Source: Pantoea sp. At-9b (lineage in GTDB: Bacteria; Pseudomonadota; Gammaproteobacteria; Enterobacterales; Enterobacteriaceae). From it: a stretch of DNA of 64,000 nucleotides. A program made the position numbers and the translations under genes. The notes below the pieces were generated by a model. The model was given only the letters and a program-made list of their open reading frames with translations. It did not search any database and was not told the origin of the DNA. Shown here piece after piece: positions 48,335 to 57,161 of this stretch (the stretch's first letter is position 1; every line of letters begins with the position of its first letter). The stretch spans positions 2,232,001-2,296,000 of the forward strand of contig NC_014837.1 of the NCBI RefSeq assembly GCF_000175935.2. The letters run 5' to 3'.

Positions 48335-48611
48335 GGCCATTTTAGCCTGGCGTAAACCGTCTGGCAGCTGGCAGATAAACCAATGTCTGCCGTTGGGCGA
48401 TCCACCGCGTAGCCGCTGGCAAAAAATCTGGCATGGATTGCAGCAGAGTTTTCGCCTGATGGTCGGCGTGCATGATTATCAAAATTATTTGCAGCATATG
48501 CGACGGCATCATCCCGGACAGACGCCGATGAACGAGCGTGAATTTTATCGTTACTGTCTCGATGCCCGGTTCCCCAGCCAACCCGGAAAATTGGGTAAGT
48601 GCCCGTGTTAA
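48327..48611 (+). CDS. YbdD/YjiX-family small protein (DUF466)
   Basis: 94-residue protein of the family that accompanies CstA/BtsT transporters. The signature WHGLQQSFRLMVGVHDYQNYLQHM at about residues 33-57 matches the conserved LMVGxxDYxxYxxHM. The ATG at 48327 lies inside the transporter gene and is preceded by AAGGAGG. The common C-terminal motif CPC is present as KCPC. Its role is unknown but it is probably needed for transporter function. Confidence 0.88.
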   Translation: MSEAILAWRKPSGSWQINQCLPLGDPPRSRWQKIWHGLQQSFRLMVGVHDYQNYLQHMRRHHPGQTPMNEREFYRYCLDARFPSQPGKLGKCPC

Positions 48612-48619
48612 TTCTGTTT

Positions 48620-48645
48620 AGCCCCAAATTTTTGGGGCTTTTTCG
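48620..48645 (+). terminator. Terminator of the CstA/YbdD pair
   Basis: GCCCCAAA (48621-48628) / TTTGGGGC (48631-48638) followed by TTTTTCG. Confidence 0.9.
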
Positions 48646-48767
48646 TGCCATTCATTTATCTAAACAAAAATATATTTGGATTGCATCTTGTGCTTGTGCA
48701 AGAGGATGAATACTGTTGCTAAAATAATGAGATACCGTCTGCTGAGTACTCCCTGGAGGAAGTTTCC

Positions 48768-50753
48768 ATGACCGATGAACAAGGGCAAACGTTGCTATAC
48801 ACCTTGTTTGGCACCACCAGCCCTCATTGGCGTCTGACCGCGGACAGCGATGCTTTACATTTTGCCGAAGAGGAAAATGCCCATACAAATCTGGCAGTTC
48901 CGCTTACTCCCGCGCAGGCCAGCTTGCTGCGCGCCATGACCGTTATCACCTCCAGCATTAACCTGACGCTATCGCTGCATGGCGTGCCGGTACCTATGCA
49001 TTTTGTTGGCCGTAAAGTGAATCAGGCAACATGGGCAGGCACCGCCTCGGCCTGGGGTGACACCTCGTCGGTCGCACGTGATTTGACCCTCGGCCTGTCG
49101 TTTGCCGAGCAGGTGGTTTCCGAGGCCAACTCGGTGATCGTCATCCTCGATCAACGCGGTAATATCCAGCGTTTCAATCGGTTAAGTGAAGAATACACTG
49201 GTCTGAAAGAACACGAGGTGATTGGCCGCAATGTGTTCCAGCTGTTTATGACCAAACAGGAAGCACAGGCCTCGCGACGCAACATTGCCGGATTCTTTCG
49301 CGATGGCAACTCCTACGAAGTGGAACGCTGGATCAAGACGAAGAAAGGTCAACGACTGTTTCTGTTTCGTAATAAGTTCGTGCACAGCGGCAGCGGGAAA
49401 AATGAAATTTTCCTCATCTGTTCAGGAACCGATATCACCGAGGAGCGACGTGCTCAGGAACGCCTGCGCGTGCTGGCCAACACCGATACGGTGACCGGTT
49501 TACCCAATCGCAACGCCATCCACCAGCAAATTAGTCTGGCACTGGAGACAGCGAAAGGCGCTCAGACCGGTGTGGTCTACCTCGATTTAGACAATTTCAA
49601 AAAGGTCAACGACGCCTACGGTCATATGTTTGGCGACCAACTGCTGCAAGCCGTTTCGCTGGCGATCCTCAGTTGCCTTGGCAAAGATCAAACCCTGGCT
49701 CGCCTCGGCGGCGACGAGTTTGTGGTGCTGGCGGAGAATACCAGCCAGGCGGCACTGGAAGCGATGGCATCGCGTATTCTTGAACGCCTGCGTCAGCCTT
49801 TTCGTATCGGTTTGATTGAGGTGTACAGCGGCTGCTCGCTCGGTATCGCCCTCGCCCCGCTGCACGGTGAAGACCGTGAAAGCCTGATCCGTAATGCCGA
49901 TACCGCCATGTACCATGCCAAAGAGAATGGTCGCGGCAAATTTTGTGTGTTCGCCAGCGAGATGAACCAACGCGTATTTGAGTATCTGTGGCTGGATACC
50001 AATCTGCGTAAAGCATTGGACCAGGATCATCTGGTGGTGTACTACCAGCCAAAAATTGATCGCGATGGCGAGGTGCGCAGTGCCGAAGCCTTGGTGCGCT
50101 GGAATTCGCCCGAGCGCGGTCTGGTGCCACCAGGCGACTTTATCGCTTACGCCGAGGAGTCGGGCCTGATTGTCCCGTTGGGCCGCTGGGTGATGTTGAA
50201 TGTGTTGCAGCAAATCATCGCCTGGCGTCAGGCGGGTATTTGGCTGCGGGTGGCGGTGAATGTATCGGCCAAACAATTGATTGATCAGAGTATTTATAGC
50301 GATCTCAAGCAGGCTTTGATTGAGAGCGGCATGACGGATTGCCCGATTGATATTGAACTGACTGAGAGTTGCCTGATCGAGAACGAAGCTGGCGCGCTGA
50401 AGCTGATGAAACAGTTCCAGGAGTTAGGTGCACAAGTGCATCTCGACGATTTCGGGACCGGTTACTCTTCGTTGTCACAGCTGGCGCGCGTGCCGATTGA
50501 CGCCATCAAGCTGGATCAGAGTTTTATTCGTAATATCAATAAGCAACCGGTGGCACAGTCACTGGTGCGTGCCATTATGGCTGTGGCCAAGGCCCTGGAG
50601 TTGCAGGTGATTGCCGAGGGTATTGAAACCAAAGCCGAAGAAAAATTTGTTATGGCTAACGGTGTCGATGGGCGTCAGGGTTATTACTACGCAAAACCAA
50701 TGCCCGCGGACCAGCTCGGGCATTGGCTGGCTAAGCATCCTGCCCGCGTTTAA
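48768..50753 (+). CDS. rpfR: RpfR/PdeR, PAS-GGDEF-EAL cyclic di-GMP enzyme and DSF receptor
   Basis: 661 residues, the length of E. coli PdeR (Gmr/YciR), its ortholog by position after rnb. The order is N-terminal region (about 1-100, the place of the RpfF-interacting FI domain in known RpfR proteins), PAS domain (about 110-228), GGDEF at 314-318 and EAL at 440-442, both intact. In Burkholderia and Cronobacter, cis-2-unsaturated fatty acid binding to the PAS domain raises phosphodiesterase activity and lowers cyclic di-GMP. The adjacent convergent rpfF, 15 bp away, supports the RpfR role here rather than the orphan E. coli role. It is cytosolic, with no membrane segment. Confidence 0.92.
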   Translation: MTDEQGQTLLYTLFGTTSPHWRLTADSDALHFAEEENAHTNLAVPLTPAQASLLRAMTVITSSINLTLSLHGVPVPMHFVGRKVNQATWAGTASAWGDTSSVARDLTLGLSFAEQVVSEANSVIVILDQRGNIQRFNRLSEEYTGLKEHEVIGRNVFQLFMTKQEAQASRRNIAGFFRDGNSYEVERWIKTKKGQRLFLFRNKFVHSGSGKNEIFLICSGTDITEERRAQERLRVLANTDTVTGLPNRNAIHQQISLALETAKGAQTGVVYLDLDNFKKVNDAYGHMFGDQLLQAVSLAILSCLGKDQTLARLGGDEFVVLAENTSQAALEAMASRILERLRQPFRIGLIEVYSGCSLGIALAPLHGEDRESLIRNADTAMYHAKENGRGKFCVFASEMNQRVFEYLWLDTNLRKALDQDHLVVYYQPKIDRDGEVRSAEALVRWNSPERGLVPPGDFIAYAEESGLIVPLGRWVMLNVLQQIIAWRQAGIWLRVAVNVSAKQLIDQSIYSDLKQALIESGMTDCPIDIELTESCLIENEAGALKLMKQFQELGAQVHLDDFGTGYSSLSQLARVPIDAIKLDQSFIRNINKQPVAQSLVRAIMAVAKALELQVIAEGIETKAEEKFVMANGVDGRQGYYYAKPMPADQLGHWLAKHPARV

Positions 50754-50768
50754 CCCTGGTCTGCGAAA

Positions 50769-51635
50769 TTATCCGGCTTTGCGCAGGGATGCGCTATGAC
50801 GGTTTTGCAGTTGTACCAGACGTTCCATATACGCAATGTCTTTCGGTTCCAGCGTGAAAGCATAATCTACCCAATCTTCGGTGATATCCATCAGTTCCGC
50901 CCTTGAGAGTTGCAATACCCGCTGACGAGCCTTCAGCATCGCCCGTACACCATTCAGTTTGGGACGTAATGTATCGATAAAGGTGCGCGTGGCGCGATAA
51001 CTGTCGCCGGGCTGGAAAACTTTGTCGACCAGACCGCGTGTTTCATACCACTCCGCGCTGTGTGACTCCCCTTCACAAATTAACTCTTCCGCCAGCTTCA
51101 TCCCCGCACGACGCGCCACTAACGAGTAGCCGCCCATGCCGGGGAACAGGTTAAAGGCGATCTCCGGGAACCCCATACGTGCGCTGTTTTGCGCCAGAAT
51201 GAAGTGATGCGCCAGGGCGGCTTCAAAGCCACCGCCGAGCGCACTGCCCTCAATCATCGCCAGCGTGACTGCGCCGGTATCAAAGCCTCGTGCCGCCGAA
51301 TGGATGCAATCCACACAAGCCCGTGCATAGGCGCGCAGCGCTTCACGACGATTGTTGCGAATACATTCGACAAAGAAACGTAAATCGCCCCCGGCGTTAA
51401 ACATCTGCGGCACTAACGAACCCGTCACCCAGAAATCAATCGGTAAACCGGAACGCTGAGCGGCGTAGCTCAGGTTCATGATTTCCTCGATTAATTCGTG
51501 ATTGAAACTGGGACGCGGTTGCGCCCGCAGCATCATCCACATGGTGTGGCGACCTTCTTCATAGTAGGCCGCCAGCTGGGTGGTTTGTCCGACTTCGGTG
51601 AACAGTCGGCATGTCGGTTGGTTAATCACTGTCAT
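50769..51635 (-). CDS. rpfF: RpfF-type DSF synthase (crotonase family)
   Basis: 288-residue enoyl-CoA hydratase/crotonase fold enzyme. RpfF makes diffusible signal factors, cis-2-unsaturated fatty acids, from acyl-ACP by dehydration and thioester cleavage. Key glutamates are both present: Glu138 in GSALGGGFEAAL and Glu158 in MGFPEIAFNLFPGMGGYS. The C-terminal pattern ITEDWVDYAFTL...YMERLVQLQNR parallels Xanthomonas RpfF. A GAGGATGAG ribosome site precedes the ATG. It is convergent with rpfR, a pairing known in Burkholderia and Cronobacter, while E. coli lacks rpfF. Confidence 0.9.
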   Translation of the reverse strand: MTVINQPTCRLFTEVGQTTQLAAYYEEGRHTMWMMLRAQPRPSFNHELIEEIMNLSYAAQRSGLPIDFWVTGSLVPQMFNAGGDLRFFVECIRNNRREALRAYARACVDCIHSAARGFDTGAVTLAMIEGSALGGGFEAALAHHFILAQNSARMGFPEIAFNLFPGMGGYSLVARRAGMKLAEELICEGESHSAEWYETRGLVDKVFQPGDSYRATRTFIDTLRPKLNGVRAMLKARQRVLQLSRAELMDITEDWVDYAFTLEPKDIAYMERLVQLQNRHSASLRKAG

Positions 51636-51775
51636 AGTCTCATCCTCTAGTTATGTGATGCGTTAAACGCAATATCAGCGTAATCCAGAGTGAGGCCAGA
51701 CCAAATGAGAGATTGATTTATATAGCAAATTCCAGAGATTTCCCCGACACAGGGGTCGGGGAAAGATAAGCACGG

Positions 51776-52759
51776 TTACTTAATAGCGGCACGTTGGCCG
51801 ACGGCAGCATGAAAACGCTTAATGCGGCGTGAATATAGCGCGGTAATGATCGGTACCAATACTGAAGTCACGATTACCGATGTTGCCACTAATGCGGTGG
51901 CAGCCGGTGCAACAGGTTTAAACTGTGGCAGCATTTCAGCAATCAAAACCGGTGTCGCTACCGCCGCACCAGCGGTGCTGGACGCCGCAATCCCCGCCGT
52001 GCCATCGCCGCCACCGATCAAGCGATCCGCCAGGATTAACGGAATACCGGTGATGATGATGACCGCGACACCCAGCAGTATCCCCAGCAAGCCGGTTTGT
52101 GCGATGACCGCCAGGTCAATGGTGTTGCCGAGCGCAAAGGCAAAGAAGGGAATCAGGGTGTGTACCGCTTTTCCGAAAAATTCGCGTAACTCCGGGTCAA
52201 GGTTGCCGAGCGCAAAACCCACCAGGAATGGCAGCACGGCACCGACAAAGACATGAGGTTAAAAGGAGGCGATGCCCGCCGTACCCAGAATCACCATTGT
52301 CATCAGTGGCCCTGACTCCAGCGACATCAACACAAACGCGCCCGCTTCTTCTTTGGAGCCATATTGTTGCATGATCGAGGCATACAAACCGCCGTTGGTC
52401 ATATCCATTGCCGCCACTAACGCCAGCGTCGAGAGACCGGCAAACATCCCGACTTCTACGCCATTTTCCGGCATCACACGTGAAGCAATGGCCGCGACCA
52501 CCCAGGCGACCGCGATTTTCGTCAATACCAGGGTGCCGGATTTGCGCAGCACGGTGCCCGTGGCGCTGAGTTTGATGGATGCGCCCATGCAAAAGAACCA
52601 TACCGCCAGAATCGGTACTGTGCCGGTCATCAATCCATTGGTAAAGGAGCCAAAATATTTGCCCGCGCCGGGAGAAAAGGTATGGCAAAGCGCGCCAAGA
52701 AAGAGCGGAATCAACATCATACCGCCAGGAATTTTATCGATTGCACGTTTGATATGCAT
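51776..52759 (-). pseudogene. kdgT: 2-keto-3-deoxygluconate permease KdgT, interrupted by one in-frame stop
   Basis: Proton-coupled inner-membrane uptake of 2-keto-3-deoxy-D-gluconate, a pectin-breakdown product. The frame from ATG 52759 to the stop at 51776 spans 327 codons plus stop, exactly the E. coli length, and is nearly identical to E. coli KdgT throughout. Codon 167 (52259-52261) is TAA where E. coli has GAA in ASF-E-PHVF; reading on in the same frame restores the protein at once. One G-to-T change explains it. As written only a 166-residue fragment is made. It may be a recent pseudogene, a sequencing error or a suppressed codon. Confidence 0.9.
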
Positions 52760-52867
52760 TTGCGTTTCACCTGTACTGAGCCAGAGGGAGGTGCGTTTAG
52801 GATTGCCATGCGGCATAAGCGGCAAGATAACGGCTCCGGCCCCACAAAAAAGTGATCGCAAATGTAT

Positions 52868-52887
52868 TTATGAAACGTTGTTTTATT
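52868..52887. promoter_or_regulatory. KdgR-box-like site upstream of kdgT
   Basis: TTATGAAACGTTGTTTTATT fits the KdgR consensus of the pectin-catabolism repressor (AATRAAAY-N-RTTTYATT type). It is about 110 bp upstream of the kdgT start. It suggests the gene belonged to a KdgR regulon. Confidence 0.55.
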
Positions 52888-52946
52888 TTTATTGGATTAT
52901 GGTTTTATTTTTTGACCGTGGTCGCCATACCAGTTGATTCCCGGCA

Positions 52947-52970
52947 ATAAAAAAGGCGCCATCTGGCGCC
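52947..52970 (-). terminator. Terminator of the AraD-like gene
   Basis: GGCGCC (52955-52960) / GGCGCC (52965-52970) stem, with AAAAAA on the plus strand at 52949-52954, giving a U-tract on the minus transcript, 14 bp after the stop codon. Confidence 0.88.
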
Positions 52971-52983
52971 CTGATCGTTTTTA

Positions 52984-53682
52984 TTACTTCTGCCCATACC
53001 AGGCGTTTTTGCCGTGTTTGCGCAGGTAGTGCAGGTCAAGTAGCGTTTGTGAAATCGGTGGGAGTGTCTGATGCAACTGTTCGGTATGCAGCGCCATATA
53101 GGCGACCTCCTCCAGTACCACCGCGCTGTGTACCGCTGCATCGGCATCTTTGCCCCATGCAAACGGGCCATGTGAATTGACTAACACCGCCGGAACAGCG
53201 CTCGGCGATATTTCGCGTTTGGCGAAGGTCTCGATAATCACTTGCCCGGTATTCCACTCATAATCCTGTTCGATTTCTTCCCGCCGCATAGCCCGTGTGC
53301 AGGGAATGGTGCCGTAGAAATCATCGGCGTGGGTGGTACCCCAGGCAAGAATGTCGCGCCCCGCCTGCGACCAGATGGCCGCATGGCGTGAATGGGTATG
53401 GACTATACCGCCAATTTCCGGCCAGGCGAGGTACAGCGCGCGATGGGTGGCGGTGTCGGATGAAGGGCGCATCTTACCCTCCACCACCTTGCCGCTCTCC
53501 AGCTCCACCACCACCATATCGTCACGTTGCATATCCGCGTATTTCACCCCGGAAGGTTTAATGACCAGCAGACCGCTCGCACGATCGAGGGCACTGACAT
53601 TGCCCCAGGTGAAGGTCACCAGGTTGTAACGTGGCAGATCCAGATTGGCTTCCAGCACCTGTTGCTTCAGCGCTTCCAGCAT
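52984..53682 (-). CDS. L-ribulose-5-phosphate 4-epimerase family (AraD/SgbE/UlaF)
   Basis: 232-residue class II aldolase-fold epimerase interconverting L-ribulose-5-phosphate and D-xylulose-5-phosphate. Catalytic and zinc residues match E. coli AraD: Asp76, His95 and His97 in HTHSRHA, Asp120 and His171 in SHGPFAWG, with a C-terminal WYGQ in place of YYGQ. By eye it lies between AraD and SgbE, so no symbol is given. The ATG at 53682 is chosen by alignment to MLE-LKxxVLEANL. No araBA or sgb/ula kinase genes are nearby, so it is an isolated copy. Confidence 0.88.
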   Translation of the reverse strand: MLEALKQQVLEANLDLPRYNLVTFTWGNVSALDRASGLLVIKPSGVKYADMQRDDMVVVELESGKVVEGKMRPSSDTATHRALYLAWPEIGGIVHTHSRHAAIWSQAGRDILAWGTTHADDFYGTIPCTRAMRREEIEQDYEWNTGQVIIETFAKREISPSAVPAVLVNSHGPFAWGKDADAAVHSAVVLEEVAYMALHTEQLHQTLPPISQTLLDLHYLRKHGKNAWYGQK

Positions 53683-54031
53683 GTTTTTTCTCCTGCAAGA
53701 TGTGATGGAGAAATTGTGCAAAGCCTGCGGCAAAAACGTTATGGAGGGAATCGCTGTAAAAGCTGCGGAAAGTGGCTGAGGGCGTAAAAATGTGGCGTGA
53801 ATTAGGAGTTTTCCATCTTCGGAAAAATCCCGTAATGATTAGACTGTCTCCAGCCAAACACGGGTCGATTGTGCTGCCCGCTGGCGCGGCTATCCCCCTG
53901 TTTTTGCGTGCGGGCTGCGGATTGCAGGCTCATGGATGAGAACCGTTATGAAATCACAGGGTGAAACGATTGCAGGAAACAACACCTATACTTAAACCGT
54001 TGTCCCTGTATGTACAATCAAGGAGAAGTTT
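53683..54031. other. Intergenic region upstream of osmB
   Basis: 349 bp between the divergent araD-like gene and osmB, with no gene seen. TTAGGAGTTTTCCA at 53802-53815 resembles an RcsB box, which would fit osmB regulation in E. coli. The sigma-S-like -10 at 53986 is listed separately. Confidence 0.5.
53986..53993 (+). promoter_or_regulatory. Sigma-S-type -10 element of osmB
   Basis: CTATACTT followed by AAA fits the extended -10 favoured by RpoS (KCTATACTTAA), 38 bp before the osmB start. osmB is a known RpoS and osmotic-stress gene. Confidence 0.6.
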
Positions 54032-54247
54032 ATGACAACAACAATGAAACGTCTGACCGCCGCTGTGCTGGCTACCACCCTGGTTATTGCCCTGAGCGGT
54101 TGTTCAAACTGGTCCAAACGTGACCGTAATACCGCGATTGGTGCGGGTGCGGGTGCAATTGGCGGTTCTATTCTGACTAACGGAAGTGCTTTGGGCACCA
54201 TTGGTGGTGCTGCTGTAGGTGGCATTATCGGCCATCAGGTTCATTAA
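54032..54247 (+). CDS. osmB: Osmotically inducible lipoprotein OsmB
   Basis: 71-residue outer-membrane lipoprotein induced by osmotic stress and stationary phase. Lipobox LSGC (Cys24), then NWSKRDRNTAIGAGAGAIGGSIL and a glycine-zipper tail GTIGGAAVGGIIGHQV, nearly the same as E. coli OsmB. AAGGAGAAG precedes the ATG. E. coli has yciT and yciZ before osmB; these are absent. Confidence 0.95.
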   Translation: MTTTMKRLTAAVLATTLVIALSGCSNWSKRDRNTAIGAGAGAIGGSILTNGSALGTIGGAAVGGIIGHQVH

Positions 54248-54293
54248 TTCCTGACTACATAACTAAAGGCTTAACGCAGCGCATCTACATAAA

Positions 54294-54325
54294 CAGGCCA
54301 CTCATTGAGTGGCCTGGTCATTTTA
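54294..54325. terminator. Hairpin between osmB and yciH
   Basis: AGGCCACTC (54294-54302) / GAGTGGCCT (54306-54314), a 9-bp stem with a 3-base loop, followed by GGTCATTTTAA. It is placed between convergent genes and the T-tract is weak. Confidence 0.65.
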
Positions 54326-54646
54326 ACCGCCAGCCAGTTTGACCTTCATGCCTTTGGCCTCAAGCAGCGATTTCAGCAGGTCGCGTTTATCGCCCTGAAT
54401 CTCAATCACGCCGTCTTTAACTGCGCCACCGCAGCCACACTTTTTCTTCAGTTCAGCGGCCAGTTTGGCCATGGCCTCATCATCAAGATCGACGCCGGTG
54501 ATCAGGCAGACACCTTTACCTTTGCGCCCACTGGTCTGGCGTTGAATACGCACGATGCCATCGCCTTTCGGGCGCACGGCTTTCTCTTCCGTTGGCGTAA
54601 TACGGCCAGTCTCAGTGGAGTAAACCAGGGGATTGTCCTGAGCCAT
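54323..54646 (-). CDS. yciH: YciH, bacterial SUI1/eIF1-like protein
   Basis: 107-residue homologue of translation initiation factor eIF1. E. coli YciH affects start-site fidelity and is described as a general translation inhibitor under stress. The SUI1 fold spans about 28-105 (GDGIVRIQRQTSGRKGKGVCLITG, CGCGGAVKDGVIEIQGD). The start overlaps the pyrF stop in TAATG, as in E. coli. Confidence 0.95.
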   Translation of the reverse strand: MAQDNPLVYSTETGRITPTEEKAVRPKGDGIVRIQRQTSGRKGKGVCLITGVDLDDEAMAKLAAELKKKCGCGGAVKDGVIEIQGDKRDLLKSLLEAKGMKVKLAGG

Positions 54647-55353
54647 TAGCCCTCCTGTAAGCTGTGCAGAATCTGTTGCAGGGTGGCGGCGGGATCGGCA
54701 GATTGGGTGATCGGACGCCCGATTACCATATAATCCACCCCAGCCTGCTGCGCCTGTTGTGGCGTCATGATACGACGCTGATCACCCGCGTCACTGCCTG
54801 CCGGACGAATTCCCGGCGTGACCAGCGCAAAATCTTTACCGATGACCTGTTTAAAATGTGCGGCTTCCTGAGCGGAACACACCACGCCATCCAGACCACA
54901 GTCACGCGTCAGGCGCGCCAGACGTTCCGCCTGTGCCGCCGGTGACAGCGTAATGCCCAGGCCTTTCAGATCTTCTTCATCCATGCTGGTGAGTACCGTG
55001 ACCGCAATCAGCAACGGGGCATCTTTCCCATATGCCACCAGCGCTTCACGTGCGGCGTTCATCATGCGCGCCCCGCCACTGGCATGGACGTTCACCATCC
55101 ACACCCCGAGGTCTGCCGCTGCGGCCACCGCATGTGCCGTGGTGTTCGGGATATCGTGGAATTTAAGGTCGAGGAAAATTTCGAAGCCACGATCCTGCAA
55201 CGTTTTCACCAGCGTGGGGCCGAACAGCGTGAACATCTCTTTGCCCACTTTCAGGCGGCATTGGCTCGGGTCGATCCGATCGACAAATTGCAGGGCGCTG
55301 TCGAGATTATGATAGTCGAGTGCCACCAGAATGGGTGAAGTGGTAACAGGCAT
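54646..55353 (-). CDS. pyrF: Orotidine-5'-phosphate decarboxylase
   Basis: Last step of UMP synthesis. TIM-barrel enzyme of 235 residues with the catalytic Asp62-Lys64 pair and neighbours in [11 protein letters not shown]. The C-terminal phosphate-binding segment [13 protein letters not shown] is present. It is followed by overlapping yciH. lapB lies 200 bp upstream on the same strand. Confidence 0.97.
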   Translation of the reverse strand: MPVTTSPILVALDYHNLDSALQFVDRIDPSQCRLKVGKEMFTLFGPTLVKTLQDRGFEIFLDLKFHDIPNTTAHAVAAAADLGVWMVNVHASGGARMMNAAREALVAYGKDAPLLIAVTVLTSMDEEDLKGLGITLSPAAQAERLARLTRDCGLDGVVCSAQEAAHFKQVIGKDFALVTPGIRPAGSDAGDQRRIMTPQQAQQAGVDYMVIGRPITQSADPAATLQQILHSLQEG

Positions 55354-55552
55354 AACGTTTCCTCAGTTACAGGCACCCGCAGGCGCGTTAGACAAACGGC
55401 AAGCATTCTACCTGCGTGGTCTGGCAACGACAATCACAGCGCCACGATTAACGCCCTGTTTGACGAAAGACGGCACGATGCCGCAATGAGATAAATAGTG
55501 TGATCTTTAGTATGTTGTAACTATATTGGGGATTTTTTAGAAAAAACGGCCG

Positions 55553-56722
55553 TTACTGACCGTCAAGTCCACGAATCGGTTTTACCGATGACCAGGTGCG
55601 ACAGGAAGGACAATGCCAGTACAAAGCATGCGCCGTGAAGCCACACTTCTGGCAGCGGTAACGTGGCTTGGTACGGATTTGCTCCCCAACCATATCGCGC
55701 AATACCATCAGGCTCTCTTTGGCACGGCCATCTTCCGCTTCATGCAGGTGAAAATCCATTAAGCGATGGAACACCCGCATGGTCGGATGGCGTTGCAATT
55801 GGCGATTGATATAGAGTTGTGCCGCTTCCGGCCCCTGTTGCTGCTCAAGGATATCGGCGAGATAAAGCTCTGCGACCGCCCCGGTATTCTCATCAACACA
55901 ACGTTGCAGGAACTGCGCCCATTGTTCAGGCTGGTTCAGGCGTTGATAGCAGGTTTCGAGCATTGGCAATGCTTCACTCACCAACTCCTTATCCTGCTCC
56001 AGTACCCGTTGTAAACGTTCCACCGCTTTCGTGTATTCGCCCTGCTCCATAAAGATACGGCCGGTCATAATCGACACGCGTGCACTTTGACGGTCCGCCG
56101 CTTCGCCTTTTTTCAACAACGTCATAGCCCGATCGAGATCATCACTGCTGAGTGCCTGCAAAGCCAACTCACAGTAGAAATGGGCTATTTCGCCTTTCTG
56201 CTTGTCTTTGCCCAACTTAACCAGTTTTTCCGCCACTTCGATGGCCTGTTGCCAGTCACTGGTTGCCTGGTGGATCAGCAGCAGCTGCTGTAACGCACTG
56301 ATACGAAAATCGGTTTCATCCACCAGTTGGCTAAACATATCTTCCGCGCGGTCATACAGCCCGGCGGCCATGTAATCACGGCCCAATTGTTGTACCGCCA
56401 GCAAGCGTTGATCATAGCTGAGCGACGCGCTTTCCATCAGCGACTGATGGATACGGATTGCGCGATCAACTTCGCCACGGGAACGGAACAGATTCCCCAG
56501 GGTGAGATGGGCTTCGACCGTGCCACTGTCCTCTTTTAACATGTCGAGGAAGAGATCAACGGCTTTATCCTGTTGATTGGAAAGCAGGAAGTTAACCCCC
56601 GCGACGTACTCACGTGACAGGCGATTGGCTTCCTGTTGCTTATCCTGTTGCGCACTGCGTCGGCCCATATACCAACCATACGCCGCAGCTACAGGGAGAA
56701 GCAGAAACAGCAATTCAAGCAT
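55553..56722 (-). CDS. lapB: LapB (YciM), regulator of LPS synthesis
   Basis: 389-residue inner-membrane-anchored protein that brings LpxC to the FtsH protease, limiting lipopolysaccharide synthesis. One N-terminal membrane helix (about 1-16) is followed by TPR repeats (about 35-330) and a rubredoxin-type metal domain with Cys357, Cys360, Cys371 and Cys374. All four cysteines fall at the same numbers as in E. coli. Six bp separate it from lapA. Confidence 0.96.
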   Translation of the reverse strand: MLELLFLLLPVAAAYGWYMGRRSAQQDKQQEANRLSREYVAGVNFLLSNQQDKAVDLFLDMLKEDSGTVEAHLTLGNLFRSRGEVDRAIRIHQSLMESASLSYDQRLLAVQQLGRDYMAAGLYDRAEDMFSQLVDETDFRISALQQLLLIHQATSDWQQAIEVAEKLVKLGKDKQKGEIAHFYCELALQALSSDDLDRAMTLLKKGEAADRQSARVSIMTGRIFMEQGEYTKAVERLQRVLEQDKELVSEALPMLETCYQRLNQPEQWAQFLQRCVDENTGAVAELYLADILEQQQGPEAAQLYINRQLQRHPTMRVFHRLMDFHLHEAEDGRAKESLMVLRDMVGEQIRTKPRYRCQKCGFTAHALYWHCPSCRTWSSVKPIRGLDGQ

Positions 56723-56728
56723 CTAAGC

Positions 56729-57034
56729 TTAATCCCGGCGACCAGCAGAAGGCGACGCGCTCACCGCCGTCGATTGTTCATTCTGCGCTTGCATACGCTT
56801 CAGTTTACGCTGCGCGTGTGCCAGCGATACGCGTAACCGCAACCAGAACAGGCCGCAGATCGCCCATCCCAGCAAGAATCCAGCACCAAACAAAACAGCC
56901 AGCAATGTAGAAATACGGAATTCGCCCTGCGCCAGCAGATAGTTAAAAGTGATGATTTGATCGTTATGTGCTCCGAGCGTCACGGAGATGATAAAAATGA
57001 CCAATACCACGAGAAAAATCAGCAAATATTTCAC
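56729..57034 (-). CDS. lapA: LapA (YciS), inner-membrane LPS assembly protein
   Basis: 101-residue protein with two membrane segments (MKYLLIFLVVLVIFIISVTLGA and RISTLLAVLFGAGFLLGWAICGLFWL) and a basic cytosolic tail with coiled-coil character. It is co-transcribed with lapB. The start codon is GTG at 57034, spaced 6-7 bp from AGGAT; no ATG gives the family N-terminus. Confidence 0.93.
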   Translation of the reverse strand: MKYLLIFLVVLVIFIISVTLGAHNDQIITFNYLLAQGEFRISTLLAVLFGAGFLLGWAICGLFWLRLRVSLAHAQRKLKRMQAQNEQSTAVSASPSAGRRD

Positions 57035-57161
57035 AATGCATCCTGTCGTGAGGTTATCCAGTAGAAGTATGCCAAAAAAGCGGCGTCGATGCTGCTTATC
57101 ACCGCATCAAACCGCCTGATTTACGCAAGTGCAATCAATAATATGGGGCTGGATGCGAAAA

